The notes under the pieces: generated by a model
What the model saw: the letters and a program-made list of their open reading frames with translations, nothing else
The model's database searches: none
What the model was told of the DNA's origin: nothing
Part shown: in pieces, positions 1 through 5,362 of the stretch
How positions within the stretch are numbered: the first letter of the stretch is position 1
Layout of the letters: every line of letters starts with the position of its first letter
Source of the DNA: an uncultured Oscillospiraceae bacterium
GTDB taxonomy: Bacteria > Bacillota > Clostridia > Oscillospirales > Ruminococcaceae
Direction of reading: 5' to 3'
DNA: 13,005 bases
Assembly: GCA_934481445.1 (NCBI GenBank)
Contig: CAKSPC010000056.1
Location: 1-13,005, forward strand
Translations under genes and position numbers: made by a program

Positions 1-648
1 GTTGAAATAATCGCCGAATGCCATGGTTTCCTCCCTTGTTACGCCTATCGCCTGCTGAAGCGACATCAGCGCCTTTCCCTTGCTTACGCCGGACGCCATT
101 ACGTCCATCCAGATAGGACCGCTGACCTGCACGTTGAGCCTGTCGCCGAATATTTTATCCAGCTCGGGCTTTCCGCGGTTCATCGTTCCCTGCATATCGC
201 AGACGGCAAGCTTGTATATCGTTTCGTGAATGCTCAGGAAATCATCAGTTTCGATATGCCTGCGGTAGTATTTCTGTATCTCGGCGGTGAATGTGCCGGT
301 GTCCTTTTTGTGATATGTCCCGCTTTCGGCACAGACAAGTATTTTCAGCCCGCCAATTTTCTCGCAGGCATCTAGAAGTTCCTCATAGGTTTCGCGGTCC
401 AGCGGGGTGACGCTCACGGGCTTACCCTTATGCATGACGCAGGCGCCGTTGTCGCAGATGAAATCTATCCTGCTGCGGTATTCTTCGGGGAAAAGGTGAT
501 CCAGCGCGAGGTATGTCCGCCCGCTGGATACCGCGAAAAATATTCCGCGCTTCTCTAATTCGTCGACAACATCAAGAAAATCCGCGGGTATCTGCTTGCT
601 GTCATTAAGCAGAGTGCCGTCCATATCGCTTGCGATAAGCTTTATCAT
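1..648 (-). CDS. Cof-type HAD-IIB family phosphatase, 3' end cut by window edge
   Basis: Reading leftward from ATG 648-646, 216 residues are open to the left edge. Motif I is DMDGTLL with the nucleophile and acid/base Asp at residues 8 and 10. A later SGR (about 41-43) fits motif II. SKGKAL (Lys190/Lys192) fits motif III, and AFGDYFN at the very edge is the start of motif IV. This order and the large cap between motifs II and III are those of Cof/HAD-IIB hydrolases, about 270 residues long, which dephosphorylate sugar phosphates, flavin or other small phosphoesters in the cytosol. Substrate cannot be read from the sequence. AGAGG sits 8-9 nt before the ATG. It starts 19 bp after the stop of the upstream gene, so it is probably the second gene of an operon driven from about 1700. 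The missing part is only the last 50 or so residues. Confidence 0.9.
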   Translation of the reverse strand, partial: MIKLIASDMDGTLLNDSKQIPADFLDVVDELEKRGIFFAVSSGRTYLALDHLFPEEYRSRIDFICDNGACVMHKGKPVSVTPLDRETYEELLDACEKIGGLKILVCAESGTYHKKDTGTFTAEIQKYYRRHIETDDFLSIHETIYKLAVCDMQGTMNRGKPELDKIFGDRLNVQVSGPIWMDVMASGVSKGKALMSLQQAIGVTREETMAFGDYFN

Positions 649-667
649 TTGTAATTCCTCTCTTTGT

Positions 668-1633
668 TCAGTTAAGAAGCCCCTTTTTTTCTTTATACAG
701 AAGCTCCTCGTTGTAAATTCCCTTGTCGAAATATTTTACCGCCGCGCAGATATCCGCGAAAACATCGTCGGGTATCCCCTCTTCCTCCGCCATTTTTTCT
801 ATCGCGGAAACGAAGTGCCTGCGCATATACTGGTTGTCTTTCAGCGACATATGAAGCCTTACACGCTCACCGGTATCGACATTCGTAAGGCTATGTATGT
901 CGTGGTCAAGCAGGCGCATGATATTGGTTATGCTGTCGCCCACGGTGTTTCTGAAAATAAGACGGTGATAGAACGCCGCGCGGCAAATCGCCGCCATGTC
1001 AAATTCCTTGGGAAGCGTTTCGTGCACCGCCATAAGCGTGAAGAGATACTCCTCGATGCTTGCGTATTTGTTAGTAAGCCCCATACACAGCGTAAGACTG
1101 TCCACCGAAGCCATCGAAAGCTTTATCGCGCTGTCCAGGGCGCATCTGTTCTCGTTCAGCGGGCAGATGTTTATCGGCACGGTTACTGCGTTTTTTATTT
1201 TGTAAACATATCTCGCCGCCTCCTGCGGGGGCATAATCGGGAAAGAACCGCGTATGCTCGCCTCGGATATTTTTCCATCTATCTGCGACTGCGCAAGATA
1301 CAGCAGCTTGTTGCTGACGGTATTCAGTCCCTGCACCTCAAGGATAACGGGCTGCTCGGTGCGTATGCGCTTTTTCATGTCGTTCAGGGTTACAAGGATG
1401 TAGCTGAAATCAAACACATCCGCAAGCTCCGCAAACATTGGGTCGACCATGCGGAAAACATAGCCGATGTTCTCAGGCAGCTCGGACATCTTCATAACGG
1501 TCCTGAAATCTATCTCAGCATACTTCACGCCTGCGTCACCGAGGGCGGAAATGTAGTTATATATATGCTTTGGGTCAGCATTTTCGCTCAGTGCAAATGC
1601 GCACAGGCTGTTATCGGTAATAACGGTTTTCAT
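668..1633 (-). CDS. DRE-TIM metallolyase-like (HMG-CoA lyase / isopropylmalate synthase fold) protein, divergent
   Basis: 321 residues. I align the N-terminus (ITDNSL at residues 5-10, then a helix and DAGVKYAEI) with the strand 1 / helix 1 signature of the pyruvate-carboxyltransferase-like TIM barrel (usually TDxTLRDG...AGVxxIEV). Residues 153-196 (PINICPLN..CALDSAIKLSMASVDSLTLCMGL..KYASIEEYL) align with the family's HxHNDLGLAxANSLAAxxAGAxxVxxTVNGxGERxGNAxLEE block. The two metal-binding histidines are replaced (Cys157, Leu159), and the RDG of the first motif is lost, so if the fold call is right the protein is probably not a normal member catalytically. AAAGGA lies about 7 nt before the ATG. 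It is the first gene of an operon with the downstream HAD phosphatase. This is a by-eye fold assignment; a different TIM-barrel family remains possible. Confidence 0.5.
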   Translation of the reverse strand: MKTVITDNSLCAFALSENADPKHIYNYISALGDAGVKYAEIDFRTVMKMSELPENIGYVFRMVDPMFAELADVFDFSYILVTLNDMKKRIRTEQPVILEVQGLNTVSNKLLYLAQSQIDGKISEASIRGSFPIMPPQEAARYVYKIKNAVTVPINICPLNENRCALDSAIKLSMASVDSLTLCMGLTNKYASIEEYLFTLMAVHETLPKEFDMAAICRAAFYHRLIFRNTVGDSITNIMRLLDHDIHSLTNVDTGERVRLHMSLKDNQYMRRHFVSAIEKMAEEEGIPDDVFADICAAVKYFDKGIYNEELLYKEKKGLLN

Positions 1634-1660
1634 TGATTTTTCCTTTGTTCATATTTATGG

Positions 1661-1687
1661 TATAATAAACTCTCTGCGTTTATTATA
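1661..1687. repeat. perfect 10-bp inverted repeat over the -10 of the host operon promoter
   Basis: tataataaac (1661-1670) and gtttattata (1678-1687) are exact reverse complements separated by 7 bp. The right arm covers the -10 hexamer (1682-1687) and the centre falls at the expected transcription start, about 1675. That position suits a repressor operator. A hairpin at the extreme 5' end of the mRNA is possible, but the AT-rich stem would be weak. Confidence 0.6.
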
Positions 1688-1710
1688 TCATAACCCAAAA
1701 AACTTATCAA
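1682..1710 (-). promoter_or_regulatory. sigma-70-type promoter of the DRE-TIM-like / HAD operon
   Basis: On the minus strand: -35 TTGATA (1710-1705), 17-bp spacer, -10 TATAAT (1687-1682), expected start near 1675. Five of six and six of six consensus bases with ideal spacing. The whole promoter is left of the candidate attachment region, so integration of the element left it intact. Confidence 0.75.
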
Positions 1711-1831
1711 GTGGAAAGATATGAATAATATCCATCCTCCCACACTCACCCCTCCTCAAACGGCTCCACCAAGCCAACTATCAGACAGGAACACGCTCAA
1801 GCACCAAGCTTGTCCATTATTTGTCCATTAT
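1711..1831. other. candidate left attachment region (attL) of the integrated element
   Basis: Non-coding stretch between the host operon promoter and the end of the integrase gene, which is the usual place for an attachment site next to an integrase. It is C-rich on the plus strand and holds two 8-bp direct repeats caccaagc (1767-1774 and 1802-1809) and a perfect tandem 11-bp repeat (1810-1831). No tRNA gene is seen. The true core cannot be defined because the right end of the element is outside the window. Confidence 0.35.
1810..1831. repeat. perfect tandem 11-bp repeat at the integrase stop codon
   Basis: ttgtccattat occurs at 1810-1820 and again at 1821-1831 without a gap. The integrase stop codon (1817-1819) lies inside it. 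A spacing of 11 bp is one helical turn, so both copies face the same side of the DNA. Possible arm-type integrase sites or part of the attachment core. Confidence 0.7.
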
Positions 1832-2998
1832 AGCAGTCCCCAGTCCCAGAGCAGCCGAAACGGTATCCGCAGCTCGAATCCTCGCTTCGTCCAGCATATG
1901 ACAATAAATATTGCTGGTAGTGCTGACCGCAGAGTGCCCAAGCACGCCCGAAACGGTAACGATATCGACCCCGTTGCTCACCAACAGCGAGGCAAACAGA
2001 TGTCTGAACGTATGCAGCCCGTAAAACGGAATATCATTCTTCTTACAGAATTTGCTCAGCCAGCAGTATGGAACCCCGGGATGAAGCGGTTTTCCGTATT
2101 GATTTGTAAACAACCTGTCGCAGTCTGCCCATTTATCTCCGAGCAGTTCAGCCCTTTGCAGTTGGTCTGCCCGATGTTCTTTCAGAATATCAGCAACATC
2201 CTTGGGGATTCTTATCAGCCTTTTGGAGCGTTCTGTCTTCGTTGTGTCGGTGTATATCCCGTTCCGAGGCGTATAACAGGATGTCCTGCAAATATCAATA
2301 ATGCCATTCTCAAGGTCGATGTCTTTCCATTCGAGCCCCATTATCTCTTCGCGCCTGCATCCTGTAAATATCAGCAGCGTAAACAGCGCCCTGTATTGCA
2401 GGTTCCCGTTCTCAAGGCATTGCATAAGCCTGCACACCTCTTCGCGGGTATATATTCGTTTCTTCGGCGGGTTCAGCTTCGGAAGTATTACTTTAGAACA
2501 CGGGTTATCCCTCACTATCCCCATCCGAATGCCATACGAAAAAACATCGGATACGAAAGCCAGCATATGCCTTACAGTTACCGGCGCCAGCGGCTTGCCG
2601 TTCACCTTGTTCGCCCCTTCCTCTGAAAGCGAGTTTATAAACTTCTGTATCTGCCGCACCGTCAGCTTGTCCATGCTTATATGTCCAAGTGCATCATAAA
2701 CCCTCGGACGTATCCTGCAAAGAGTGTTGTATGTAGTGTTTCTCAGATTTTTTTGGGCGTATTCGCACATCCATTCCTCTGCGAACTTCTCGAATTTGAC
2801 CGAGCCTCCGGAATATCCATCGGTTCGTTCCTCTTCAAACAAAACCGCCTGCCTGTTCAGTTCCTTTTCGATCTGTTTCTCGCTCATGCCTAGTTTAGGC
2901 TTCCACGTCATAGAACGTACGATCTGCCGCCCGAGTGCGTCATACCCAACGCTCACGCGTATCTGATACGAATCCCCGCGTTTTCTTATATTTGCCAT
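1817..2998 (-). CDS. int: tyrosine-type site-specific integrase
   Basis: 393 residues from the ATG at 2998. It catalyses recombination between phage and host attachment sites. N-terminal part (about 1-60) is a basic arm-binding-type domain (MANIRKRGDSYQIRVSVG), followed by a core-binding SAM-like domain (about 65-165, KFAEEW...LRNTTY...LTVRQIQKFI) and a catalytic domain with the full active site: Arg215 (TGCRREE), Lys254 (TTKTERSKR), His329 and Arg332 (LHTFRH), His355 (LGHS) and Tyr365 (NIYCHM). Start choice: an in-frame ATG eight codons upstream (3022) has no ribosome site, whereas the ATG at 2998 has GGAGG at 3007-3011 with 8 nt spacing. A dedicated promoter precedes it at 3040-3068. Length and domain order are those of an intact Tn916/phage-type integrase, so the element may be mobile. 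Confidence 0.95.
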   Translation of the reverse strand: MANIRKRGDSYQIRVSVGYDALGRQIVRSMTWKPKLGMSEKQIEKELNRQAVLFEEERTDGYSGGSVKFEKFAEEWMCEYAQKNLRNTTYNTLCRIRPRVYDALGHISMDKLTVRQIQKFINSLSEEGANKVNGKPLAPVTVRHMLAFVSDVFSYGIRMGIVRDNPCSKVILPKLNPPKKRIYTREEVCRLMQCLENGNLQYRALFTLLIFTGCRREEIMGLEWKDIDLENGIIDICRTSCYTPRNGIYTDTTKTERSKRLIRIPKDVADILKEHRADQLQRAELLGDKWADCDRLFTNQYGKPLHPGVPYCWLSKFCKKNDIPFYGLHTFRHLFASLLVSNGVDIVTVSGVLGHSAVSTTSNIYCHMLDEARIRAADTVSAALGLGTAIMDK

Positions 2999-3025
2999 GA
3001 AATTATCCTCCATTCCGTTCATGGC

Positions 3026-3065
3026 ACTTTCGCAGTAATATTATACCACATACCCGCGCGAAAGT
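3026..3065. promoter_or_regulatory. inverted repeat bracketing the integrase -10 (candidate operator)
   Basis: actttcgc (3026-3033) and gcgaaagt (3058-3065) are perfect 8-bp complements separated by 24 bp. The gap contains the -10; one arm overlaps the -35 and the other begins at the expected transcription start. The symmetry suggests a protein bound across the promoter to limit integrase expression. Confidence 0.5.
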
Positions 3066-3068
3066 CCA
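3040..3068 (-). promoter_or_regulatory. integrase promoter
   Basis: Minus strand: -35 TGGACT (3068-3063, four of six), 17-bp spacer, -10 TATAAT (3045-3040) preceded by TGG, an extended -10. Expected start near 3033, leaving about 35 nt of leader before the integrase ATG. It would allow integrase to be made without the upstream excision operon. Confidence 0.6.
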
Positions 3069-3111
3069 GTAAATATCAGCCGATGGATAAAAACAAAATG
3101 CTGTGTAAATA

Positions 3112-3330
3112 TCAATTACCTATCCCGTTTATATAGTTCATCAGTGCCCGTTCGGGGACAAGTATCTTCCCATTCCTCCCTTCGCCCGTTCGTATAGCAG
3201 ATAACTCTCCGCGCTTTATAAGCAGACGTATTGTGTGCTCTGAAAGCCCCTCTGCCACCTGCGTGCATTCCCGTACCGTAAGCATTCTGCATCTGTCAGG
3301 AATATCAGCAGACGGTTCATGATCGACCAT
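3112..3330 (-). CDS. small excisionase-like helix-turn-helix DNA-binding protein
   Basis: 72 residues from the first canonical start (ATG 3330). MLTVRECTQVAEGLSEHTIRLLIKRGEL followed by IRTG...ILVPERALMNYI is the MerR/excisionase-type winged helix-turn-helix seen in Xis proteins of Clostridia phages and integrative elements: the LTV.ECA..AxGLSExTIRxLIKxGEL helix pair, a basic wing, and a C-terminal helix. It probably bends attachment-site DNA and steers the downstream integrase toward excision. The ATG at 3330 has no ribosome site at a useful distance. The frame is open upstream with a helix-like extension (TQKQKDDILKGIALLLDG) to an AUC codon at 3387-3385 that sits 7 nt after GGGGAGG, so the real product may have 91 residues. 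Its coding frame overlaps the end of the upstream gene if so. Excisionase versus transcription regulator cannot be separated by sequence alone. Confidence 0.7.
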   Translation of the reverse strand: MVDHEPSADIPDRCRMLTVRECTQVAEGLSEHTIRLLIKRGELSAIRTGEGRNGKILVPERALMNYINGIGN

Positions 3331-3356
3331 CCCGTCCAGCAGCAGCGCTATTCCTT

Positions 3357-3662
3357 TCAGAATATCGTCCTTCTGTTTCTGTGTGATGTTGCTTCCTCCC
3401 CTCGTTTGAAAATATCAGCACCGAGCGCCCCGAAACGATCGGAGCACTCCGCGCCGTTATAAGCAGACCGTGAGTAATGCGCCCTCACCATAGGGTTCTC
3501 CTCTGCCCATTCCTGTGGGTCAACCGTCGCCGGAAGTATCATTATAGGTTCGGTTTCGGGCGCTCGTTCCTTTGATACACCCGCGCCGATGTATATTTTG
3601 TCAGAAATATCATCGCGCCCATATGAAACCTCACCGTTTGTAGCCCGCTTTTCTGTTGTCAA
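3357..3662 (-). CDS. unrecognised 101-residue protein, first gene of the excision operon
   Basis: Opens with TTG at 3662, about 22 nt after the expected start of the promoter at 3691-3720, and ends 26 bp before the canonical start of the excisionase-like gene. I do not recognise a family. The protein is hydrophilic with no membrane segment, no Cys/His cluster and no helix-turn-helix; residues 45-95 (TVDPQEWAEENPMV..HYSRSAYNG..FGALGADIF) look like a folded part and the ends look disordered. The ribosome site before TTG is weak (AGG about 9 nt upstream). The end of the gene carries the strong GGGGAGG that appears to serve the next gene. It is divergent from the repressor, where cro or early regulators often lie, so a regulatory role is possible but not shown. 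A non-coding reading is not excluded. Confidence 0.5.
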   Translation of the reverse strand: MTTEKRATNGEVSYGRDDISDKIYIGAGVSKERAPETEPIMILPATVDPQEWAEENPMVRAHYSRSAYNGAECSDRFGALGADIFKRGEEATSHRNRRTIF

Positions 3663-3690
3663 AGAGCTGTGACCTGCGCCTGTCGATATA

Positions 3691-3720
3691 ATTATAGCAC
3701 CACCTGACAGACCGTATCAA
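3691..3720 (-). promoter_or_regulatory. promoter of the excision operon (101-residue ORF, xis-like, integrase)
   Basis: Minus strand: -35 TTGATA (3720-3715), 18-bp spacer, -10 TATAAT (3696-3691), expected start near 3684. The -35 touches the edge of the 36-bp palindrome at 3720-3755, so repressor bound there should occlude it. Confidence 0.75.
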
Positions 3721-3755
3721 TAAATATCCCTTATAAACCTATAAAGGATATTTAT
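3720..3755. promoter_or_regulatory. 36-bp palindromic operator between divergent promoters
   Basis: Arms 3720-3735 and 3740-3755 pair at 15 of 16 positions around a 4-bp centre; the outer core of each half is AAATATCC. The left edge abuts the -35 of the leftward excision promoter and the right edge overlaps the -35 of the rightward repressor promoter. This is the expected target of the XRE repressor encoded 80 bp to the right, controlling both directions. Confidence 0.75.
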
Positions 3756-3783
3756 GAAAACTCGTGCTGCCTTATGGTATAAT
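3754..3783 (+). promoter_or_regulatory. repressor promoter
   Basis: -10 TATAAT (3778-3783) preceded by TGG (extended -10). A weak -35, ATGAAA (3754-3759, four of six), stands 18 bp upstream and overlaps the right end of the palindromic operator. Expected start near 3790, giving a leader of about 45 nt. Confidence 0.65.
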
Positions 3784-3834
3784 CGTATCGGGAACAAAAT
3801 ATAACTCCCATACAAACGCATCAGGAGGAATATA

Positions 3835-4158
3835 ATGACAATAATACGGAACCGTATCCGCGAATTGCGCCGATCGTCGGGGATATCACAGGAAAAACTC
3901 GCCGAGGAAATGAACGTCACCCAAGCGAGCATAAGCCTGTATGAAACAGGGGGAAATATGCCGATAGATATGTTAATATCCATATCAAGATATTTTGGCG
4001 TTACGACCGATTATCTTCTCGGCATATCCGACGCGAAAAATATCAGCGGCTCGTCCGCCGAACACCGCCTGATGCTGGTGTATCGTGAGCTTCCGATAAA
4101 ATATCGCGAAGCAGTCGATACCGCTATTAATGTCATTTGCTGTTCCAATCCCGTCTGA
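3835..4158 (+). CDS. XRE-family (CI-like) transcription repressor
   Basis: 107 residues. Residues 5-61 form a classic Cro/C1-type helix-turn-helix (IRELRRSSGISQEKLAEEMNV, then TQASISLYETG, then LISISRYFGVTTDYLLG). The remaining 45 residues are a short helical tail that could dimerise. There is no S24/LexA-type peptidase domain and no ImmA-type metalloprotease gene next to it, so induction by RecA-driven self-cleavage is unlikely. AGGAGG ends 6 nt before the ATG. It is the only plus-strand gene in the element, divergent from the excision operon, with a palindromic operator between, so it most likely represses that operon and itself. Its last 26 bp overlap, tail to tail, the end of the holin-like gene. 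Confidence 0.9.
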   Translation: MTIIRNRIRELRRSSGISQEKLAEEMNVTQASISLYETGGNMPIDMLISISRYFGVTTDYLLGISDAKNISGSSAEHRLMLVYRELPIKYREAVDTAINVICCSNPV

Positions 4159-4471
4159 CCAGACCCGCTGCCGACCTTATCTCAACCTTGTCGTCGACTT
4201 CTTTCATAACCCTCGCCGCCGAACCGTTTCCGCCAAGCTTGCTGTACGGCTCAAAAAGATATGTGCGGAGATTTTCATATTCATCTGAGGTCATCCAGCC
4301 TCGTTCGATATAAAACATTCCCAATGACATTATTCGGTCATGAGCCAGTCCGATAAGCATCTCCGTTTTCGTATCCTTGCGTTCAGCTTTTTTGGTGAAA
4401 AACGCCCATAATCCTGAAGACGCCAGCACCGAACCCAGAATCGTCAGGATAAACTGCGACCACATTTCCAT
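4133..4471 (-). CDS. holin-like one-TM phage protein
   Basis: 112 residues from the ATG at 4471. One membrane segment near the N-terminus (WSQFILTILGSVLASSGLWAFF), then a charged cytosolic part with KTEMLIGLAHDRIMSLGMFYIERGWMTSDEYENL, YLFEPYSKLGGNGSAARVMKEV, a block that I recognise from many Bacillota prophages, where it is usually annotated as a holin-like or lysis-region protein. A holin would permeabilise the inner membrane at lysis. Start choice: in-frame candidates are GTG 4498, ATG 4477 and ATG 4471; AAGGGG at 4481-4486 is 9 nt from 4471, only 3 nt from 4477, and lies after the GTG. It is the last gene of the tail operon. The holin role rests on position and family habit and is not demonstrated by the one-TM topology. 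Confidence 0.7.
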   Translation of the reverse strand: MEMWSQFILTILGSVLASSGLWAFFTKKAERKDTKTEMLIGLAHDRIMSLGMFYIERGWMTSDEYENLRTYLFEPYSKLGGNGSAARVMKEVDDKVEIRSAAGLVRRDWNSK

Positions 4472-4487
4472 ATACATACACCCCTTA

Positions 4488-5183
4488 TCAGTGATCACCC
4501 TGAACCAGAATACCGATTTTGTTCTCCGATATGACCCGATATGAACCTGCCCACGACTTAAACAACTGATTGACCGACAGCGAATAAGGGGTGCTCACTA
4601 TTTTAACGAGCTCGTCGAACGAAATGCCGAGCATGGGGTTGATCATGGTTGCCACATAAAAGTCAAAACTTTTGTCAACGATCGCTGTATAATTATGGCA
4701 ATATCCGGATGTCGTATTACGGGCAGAAAGACCGCTGCATAATAGTATATTCGATGCATAAAAGGCCATTGTTCCACTGCACATTCCGGCAATAACAGTT
4801 ACTGGCAGAGCGTCTCTGGTCGAACTGAACCCAAGTGAAAAAGTCTTACCGCTTGCGGATACATACATCGTCATAAAAAACTCTGTTGCCGTGACCCCCT
4901 CAGTGTAGGACAGTATCGAGTTTTCGGTCGATACCCACGAAAATGTTTCGCTCTCCCTTGTGTGGCAAAACATTTTGATCAGGTATGTAGTGTCTGCCTT
5001 GGTCTCAGTCATCGTGAATTCGATGGCTGCATTTTTGTCATGCGGGCATACGAAAAAACCATCGCTCGTCTCTGTCCACCCGATAACGCTTTTGAAATTC
5101 GCCTTTATATCAGCAAAAATTCCGGCAGCGCTCGCCGATGCGCCTGACGTTCCGCCGCACACTTTTTTAATATAATTTAACAT
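4488..5183 (-). CDS. phage tail-region protein of unknown function (six cysteines)
   Basis: 231 residues, no family recognised. It starts 2 nt after the previous stop with AAGGAG 5 nt before the ATG. Apart from the N-terminal helix (MLNYIKKVCGG), the sequence alternates as in beta-rich proteins (residues 50-145), with an amphipathic C-terminal region (VATMINPMLGISFDELVKI). Cysteines are at 9, 46, 73, 135, 149 and 162. No signal peptide, TM helix, amidase zinc motif or lysozyme motif is seen, so it is not a recognisable endolysin despite lying where one is often found. Position between the baseplate-type gene and the holin-like gene suggests an accessory tail tip or receptor-binding component. 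Confidence 0.75.
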   Translation of the reverse strand: MLNYIKKVCGGTSGASASAAGIFADIKANFKSVIGWTETSDGFFVCPHDKNAAIEFTMTETKADTTYLIKMFCHTRESETFSWVSTENSILSYTEGVTATEFFMTMYVSASGKTFSLGFSSTRDALPVTVIAGMCSGTMAFYASNILLCSGLSARNTTSGYCHNYTAIVDKSFDFYVATMINPMLGISFDELVKIVSTPYSLSVNQLFKSWAGSYRVISENKIGILVQGDH

Positions 5184-5185
5184 CT

Positions 5186-5362
5186 TTACTCCTTTCCCGG
5201 TATCTCCGCAGGTTTTATAAATTCGGTGAACGTTTCCGCAATCAGGACTGCTGACGCCACTGCCACTGTTTCGTCACTGGCTACGGCATCCTTTTCGGTG
5301 ACTACATACAGTGGATTCATCGCCATTCCCAAGATGAACCCTTTCCTGAAATCATCATTCAT
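5186..5362 (-). CDS. 58-residue phage protein between tail and distal tail-tip genes
   Basis: A short gene from ATG 5362 to TAA 5186-5188. The product begins MNDDFRKGFILGMAMNP and ends PAEIPGKE, with a central alternating Thr/Val/Ala-rich helix. Start overlaps the previous stop by 8 nt (TATGAATGA) and its own stop is 2 nt before the next ATG, whose ribosome site (AAGGAG) lies in its last codons. Tight coupling on both sides and an uninterrupted frame support it as real. Small XkdX-like proteins occupy the same place in some Bacillota phages, but I see no firm match. Confidence 0.75.
   Translation of the reverse strand: MNDDFRKGFILGMAMNPLYVVTEKDAVASDETVAVASAVLIAETFTEFIKPAEIPGKE

Noticed and set aside
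596..1636. Long plus-strand ORF opposite the DRE-TIM-like gene
   Set aside because: It is antisense to a gene with a promoter, ribosome site and family-like sequence; its own product is rich in basic residues and resembles no protein.
1762..1775. Hairpin ggct...agcc as integrase terminator
   Set aside because: Four-base stem with no T run after it on the minus strand.
1634..1831. tRNA gene as the integration target
   Set aside because: No cloverleaf, T-loop or acceptor pairing was found in this stretch.
1721..2626. 301-codon plus-strand ORF opposite integrase
   Set aside because: Antisense shadow of a complete integrase with all catalytic residues; no ribosome site.
2999..3022. Integrase start at the upstream ATG (3022)
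   Set aside because: No ribosome site precedes it, while GGAGG stands 8 nt before the ATG at 2998, and family members begin close to MANIRKRG.
4153..4164. gtctgaccagac as a terminator between repressor and holin-like genes
   Set aside because: Only a 5-bp stem with a 2-bp loop and no T tract on either strand.
4472..4498. GTG 4498 as start of the holin-like gene
   Set aside because: No ribosome site at a proper distance; AAGGGG lies downstream of it and fits the ATG at 4471.
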